A stretch of DNA of 32,702 bases from Paenibacillus terrae (GTDB taxonomy: Bacteria; Bacillota; Bacilli; Paenibacillales; Paenibacillaceae): positions 789,571-822,272 of the forward strand of contig NZ_PNXQ01000012.1 in NCBI RefSeq assembly GCF_005217525.1. Direction: 5' to 3'. Shown piece by piece: positions 31,119-32,702 of this stretch. The position numbers and the translations under genes are program-made. Position 1 is the stretch's first letter. The number at the start of each line of letters is the position of its first letter. A model generated the notes under the pieces. That model saw only the letters and a list, made by a program, of their open reading frames with translations. It ran no database searches and was not told where the DNA came from.

Positions 31119-31254
31119 TAGCAGTTAATAAATGAGCAGCGCTAATCAAACAATTAGCATAGTTGCCTTGAATGACAACATGAGCTACAAAACAAGCAGC
31201 ATAGCTGCCTTGAACATTAACCATTAGCCTCTGGTAACGGTTAATGTTCAAGAT
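31119..31254 (+). repeat. Structured repeats between glnA and its terminator
   Basis: A direct repeat AGCATAGYTGCCTTGAA occurs at 31156-31172 and 31198-31214. GCTAAT/ATTAGC (31141-31158) forms a small hairpin. A perfect 14-bp inverted repeat CTTGAACATTAACC / GGTTAATGTTCAAG (31209-31222, 31239-31252) forms a larger one. These precede the terminator and have no T-run of their own. The function is unknown. Confidence 0.6.
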
Positions 31255-31285
31255 AGGTCTCCGGTCTTTAAGCCGGGGACCTTTT
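31255..31285 (+). terminator. Intrinsic terminator downstream of glnA
   Basis: AGGTCTCCGG (31255-31264) pairs with CCGGGGACCT (31273-31282), with one G-U pair, followed by TTT. From here to the serC promoter (31286-31384) nothing else is recognisable. Confidence 0.8.
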
Positions 31286-31384
31286 AACATTAAATTAAAT
31301 ACCACAAAGTTAAGATGTTAAATATACTTACATTCACATCTTTGTCACATCATAAATGAAATCGAAAACATTTTTTAACAAGTC

Positions 31385-31413
31385 TTGAACGCTCTTATGA
31401 ATACTGCTATCAT
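31385..31413 (+). promoter_or_regulatory. Sigma-A promoter of serC
   Basis: TTGAAC (31385-31390) and TATCAT (31408-31413) have a 17-nt spacer. The transcript would begin near 31420, about 35 nt before the start codon. Confidence 0.7.
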
Positions 31414-31453
31414 AGCGATAATATCCGCACCAGAGTAGAGAAGGGATGGGAAT

Positions 31454-32545
31454 TTGTTGAGTAAGAGAGCCTATAATTTTAATGCAGGACCAGCGGCATT
31501 GCCGCTCAAAGTGCTGGAACGTGTACAAGCTGAATTCGTAGATTTTCAGGGAACAGGTATGTCCATTATGGAAATGTCTCACCGTGGAGCTGTGTATGAA
31601 TCTGTTCATAATGAAGCGCAGGAACGTCTGTTATCTCTGCTAGGCAATCCAGAAGGCTACAAGGTGTTATTTCTTCAAGGTGGCGCTAGTACGCAATTTG
31701 CTATGCTGCCCTTAAATTTCTTGGGTGAAGGACAGACAGGAAGCTATATCATGACAGGTAGCTGGTCGGACAAGGCTTATAAAGAAGCCAAGCTTGTGGG
31801 CAAGGCTCATATTGCTGCGTCTTCCGCTGATGAGAAGTATATGCGTCTTCCGAATGTGGATTCTTTGGACTTGCCTGACAATACTGCTTATGTGCATATT
31901 ACGTCCAACGAGACGATTGAAGGTACACAGTTCAAGCAATTCCCGAATACCGGTTCTGTGCCGTTGATTGTGGATATGTCCAGTGATATTTTTTGCAAGC
32001 CGTTTGATGCTACTCAATTCGGACTGATCTATGCTGGAGCACAAAAAAATCTGGGACCTTCCGGCGTAACGGTCGTGATCGCCCGTGAAGAACTGTTAAC
32101 ATCTTCACCGGACAACGTTCCTACGATGCTGCGTTATAGCACTTATGAGAAAAATAACTCTCTCTACAACACACCTCCATCCTTTGCTATATACATGGTG
32201 AATGAGGTACTGAAATGGATCCAGGAAGAAGGCGGCCTGGAAGGCATTGAACGCGTCAACCAGCAGAAAGCTGCTTTGCTCTACGACCGTATTGACAGCA
32301 GTGAAGGCTTCTACCGTGGTTGTGTGGACGTCGCTGACCGTTCCATTATGAATGTGACCTTCCGTCTCGCAAATGAGGACTTGGAAAAGCAATTTATTAA
32401 GGAATCCGAGCAGGCTGGTTTCGTCGGTCTGAAGGGACATCGCAGTGTAGGAGGGCTTCGCGCTTCGATCTACAATGCTGTTCCGCTGGAGAACTGTCAA
32501 GCGTTGGCCGAGTTTATGGATAGCTTTAAGCAGCGTCATAGCTGA
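31454..32545 (+). CDS. serC: Phosphoserine aminotransferase
   Basis: This 363-residue PLP enzyme converts 3-phosphohydroxypyruvate to phosphoserine in serine synthesis and also acts in pyridoxine synthesis in some bacteria. Class V aminotransferase features are present: N-terminal YNFNAGPAALP, MEMSHRG, FLQGGAST and the PLP lysine Lys198 in YAGAQKNLGPSG. The C-terminal MNVTFRL and GLKGHRSVGGLRASIYNA are typical of SerC. No ATG is available. Two adjacent TTG codons at 31454 and 31457 follow AAGGGATGGG, and either may be the start. It is monocistronic, with its own promoter and terminator. Confidence 0.94.
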   Translation: MLSKRAYNFNAGPAALPLKVLERVQAEFVDFQGTGMSIMEMSHRGAVYESVHNEAQERLLSLLGNPEGYKVLFLQGGASTQFAMLPLNFLGEGQTGSYIMTGSWSDKAYKEAKLVGKAHIAASSADEKYMRLPNVDSLDLPDNTAYVHITSNETIEGTQFKQFPNTGSVPLIVDMSSDIFCKPFDATQFGLIYAGAQKNLGPSGVTVVIAREELLTSSPDNVPTMLRYSTYEKNNSLYNTPPSFAIYMVNEVLKWIQEEGGLEGIERVNQQKAALLYDRIDSSEGFYRGCVDVADRSIMNVTFRLANEDLEKQFIKESEQAGFVGLKGHRSVGGLRASIYNAVPLENCQALAEFMDSFKQRHS

Positions 32546-32600
32546 TTGTAACGGACATATATTTCGATACACGAATGTTGGAAATCGAAATGACCAAAGT

Positions 32601-32636
32601 AAAGCCTTCCCTGAATGTGTATAGGGGAAGGCTTTT
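32601..32636 (+). terminator. Intrinsic terminator of serC
   Basis: AAAGCCTTCCC (32601-32611) pairs with GGGAAGGCTTT (32625-32635), a perfect 11-bp stem followed by T. The remaining 66 bases of the window hold no recognisable gene. Confidence 0.85.
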
Positions 32637-32702
32637 AGTGGTGTAGAGCGATTATTTTTTGGTTGATGTTCAAATCTCACCGATTTTGTTAAAATAATAG
32701 AA

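Noticed and set aside
31286..31453. T-box or serine-responsive leader before serC
   Set aside because: There is no T-box AGGGTGGNACCGCG motif and the predicted leader is only about 35 nt.
1..32702. CRISPR arrays, tRNA or rRNA genes
   Set aside because: No regularly spaced repeats, cloverleaf sequences or rRNA motifs were recognised in the window.

Overview
The window looks like chromosomal DNA of a spore-forming, low-to-mid GC Firmicute, most probably a Paenibacillus close to P. polymyxa. The reasons are the gene families present (YtxC sporulation protein, SASP-like spore protein, KhtT/KhtU, YitT, futalosine-pathway MqnC, S-box-controlled methionine genes), Bacillus-type ribosome binding sites, and recognisable sigma-A, sigma-E and sigma-G promoters. 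No tRNA, rRNA, CRISPR array, intact insertion sequence or prophage was seen.

Layout. 1-5550 is a run of forward housekeeping genes: the end of an unknown gene, a PduO-type cobalamin adenosyltransferase, an RluA-family pseudouridine synthase, an Spx/ArsC-like protein, a stand-alone 5'-3' exonuclease, a ROK fructokinase and an HRDC-domain protein. 5550-6900 is a reverse corA gene with a promoter and a leader of about 315 nt that has the architecture of a translational riboswitch. 7040-10830 is a SAM-I (S-box) controlled methionine operon: metA (acetyl-type by its Glu111), a MetI-type gene and a MetC-type gene. 11166-12422 is mqnC with its terminator.

12300-17193 looks like an accessory insertion. 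The last 85 bp of mqnC and the core of its terminator recur at 17021-17193. Between the two copies lie a MocR-type (GntR-aminotransferase) regulator, a BenE-family membrane transporter, a decayed yggS gene and a PNPOx-family flavin protein, a combination suggestive of vitamin B6 biology. Immediately after the second copy is a probable type I toxin-antitoxin locus: a holin-like micro-peptide with a candidate convergent antisense RNA.

17548-20824 is reverse: a YitT-family membrane protein that follows an 11-codon upstream ORF, the KhtU/KhtT cation-proton antiport system, and an orphan two-TM protein. 21052-22940 holds sporulation or stationary-phase genes: ytxC behind a sigma-E-like promoter, a 3D-domain protein, and a SASP-like protein behind a perfect-match sigma-G promoter. 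23137-27051 holds a membrane-anchored HtrA protease followed by an OmpR-type two-component system, reminiscent of secretion-stress control. 27162-32636 returns to core metabolism: ispH, aroF (DAHP synthase), a type I-beta-like glutamine synthetase and serC, each as a separate unit with its own promoter and, in most cases, an intrinsic terminator.

The most interesting unexplained items are the corA leader, in which one segment can pair either with an upstream strand or with the ribosome binding site, the mqnC-flanked B6-like insertion, and the micro-toxin locus.
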